Source: Nilaparvata lugens (Eukaryota > Arthropoda > Insecta > Hemiptera > Delphacidae). Taken from it: a stretch of DNA of 64,000 nucleotides. Positions 63,934 to 64,000 of the stretch are shown in pieces. The position numbers and the translations under genes were made by a program. The notes under the pieces were generated by a model, which was not told the origin of the DNA, ran no database searches, and worked only from the letters and a program-made list of their open reading frames with translations. Location: positions 14,308,778 to 14,372,777 of the forward strand of contig NC_052510.1 of assembly GCF_014356525.2 (NCBI RefSeq), read 5' to 3'. Numbering within the stretch: the first letter of the stretch is position 1; every line of letters begins with the position of its first letter.

Positions 63934-64000
63934 CATTCAATATGAATAATTACCACAATATCAACTTCTCAACTACACAAAAAATGAAGAAATGAATTTG

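Larger units (their letters stand above)
62435..64000. other. UFL1 intron, partial
   Basis: No further UFL1 exon was recognised. The retroposon tail at 63155-63260 and the palindrome at 63735-63933 are listed separately. Confidence 0.4.

Overview
The window is animal nuclear DNA, almost certainly from an insect. It is AT-rich, and its protein-coding pieces are short, GC-richer exons on the minus strand, joined by GT-AG introns that are crowded with transposon remnants. Several foldback repeats and the non-LTR retrotransposon tails look like repeats I associate with planthoppers (Delphacidae, e.g. Nilaparvata). That assignment is inference from memory; I could not run a search.

Layout. (1) About 1-13.3 kb: three short candidate first coding exons on the minus strand (4772-4937, 6215-6296, 12856-12985). 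All end in the same splice phase, so they may be alternative starts of one gene lying off the left edge. Between them sit two 5'-truncated non-LTR retrotransposons with exact target-site duplications, a decayed reverse transcriptase, and several foldback elements. (2) 13.3-20 kb: intergenic DNA with a cluster of one MITE family and a long AT microsatellite. (3) 20.2-40.0 kb: a complete seven-coding-exon monocarboxylate-transporter-type gene of the MCT8/MCT10 (SLC16A2/SLC16A10) type on the minus strand, 504 codons. It has a GC-rich 5' leader with two overlapping upstream ORFs and a possible alternative last exon at 20.2 kb. (4) 40-49 kb: MITEs and a retrotransposon graveyard. (5) 49.2-49.8 kb: a probable divergent promoter with a signal-peptide exon on the minus strand and a short candidate exon on the plus strand. 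(6) 52.4-62.4 kb: the last seven coding exons of UFL1, the E3 ligase of the UFM1 pathway, on the minus strand (458 residues of the C-terminal part). The first exons lie to the right of the window. Its introns carry a DDE transposase pseudogene flanked by 161-bp direct repeats, and a pair of oppositely oriented MITEs.

The two recognised genes have unrelated roles: plasma-membrane solute transport, and ER-associated UFMylation. There is no operon-like relationship between them. No CRISPR array, rRNA gene, intact tRNA gene or viral genome was seen. Most of the sequence is intron or intergenic DNA made of old mobile elements.
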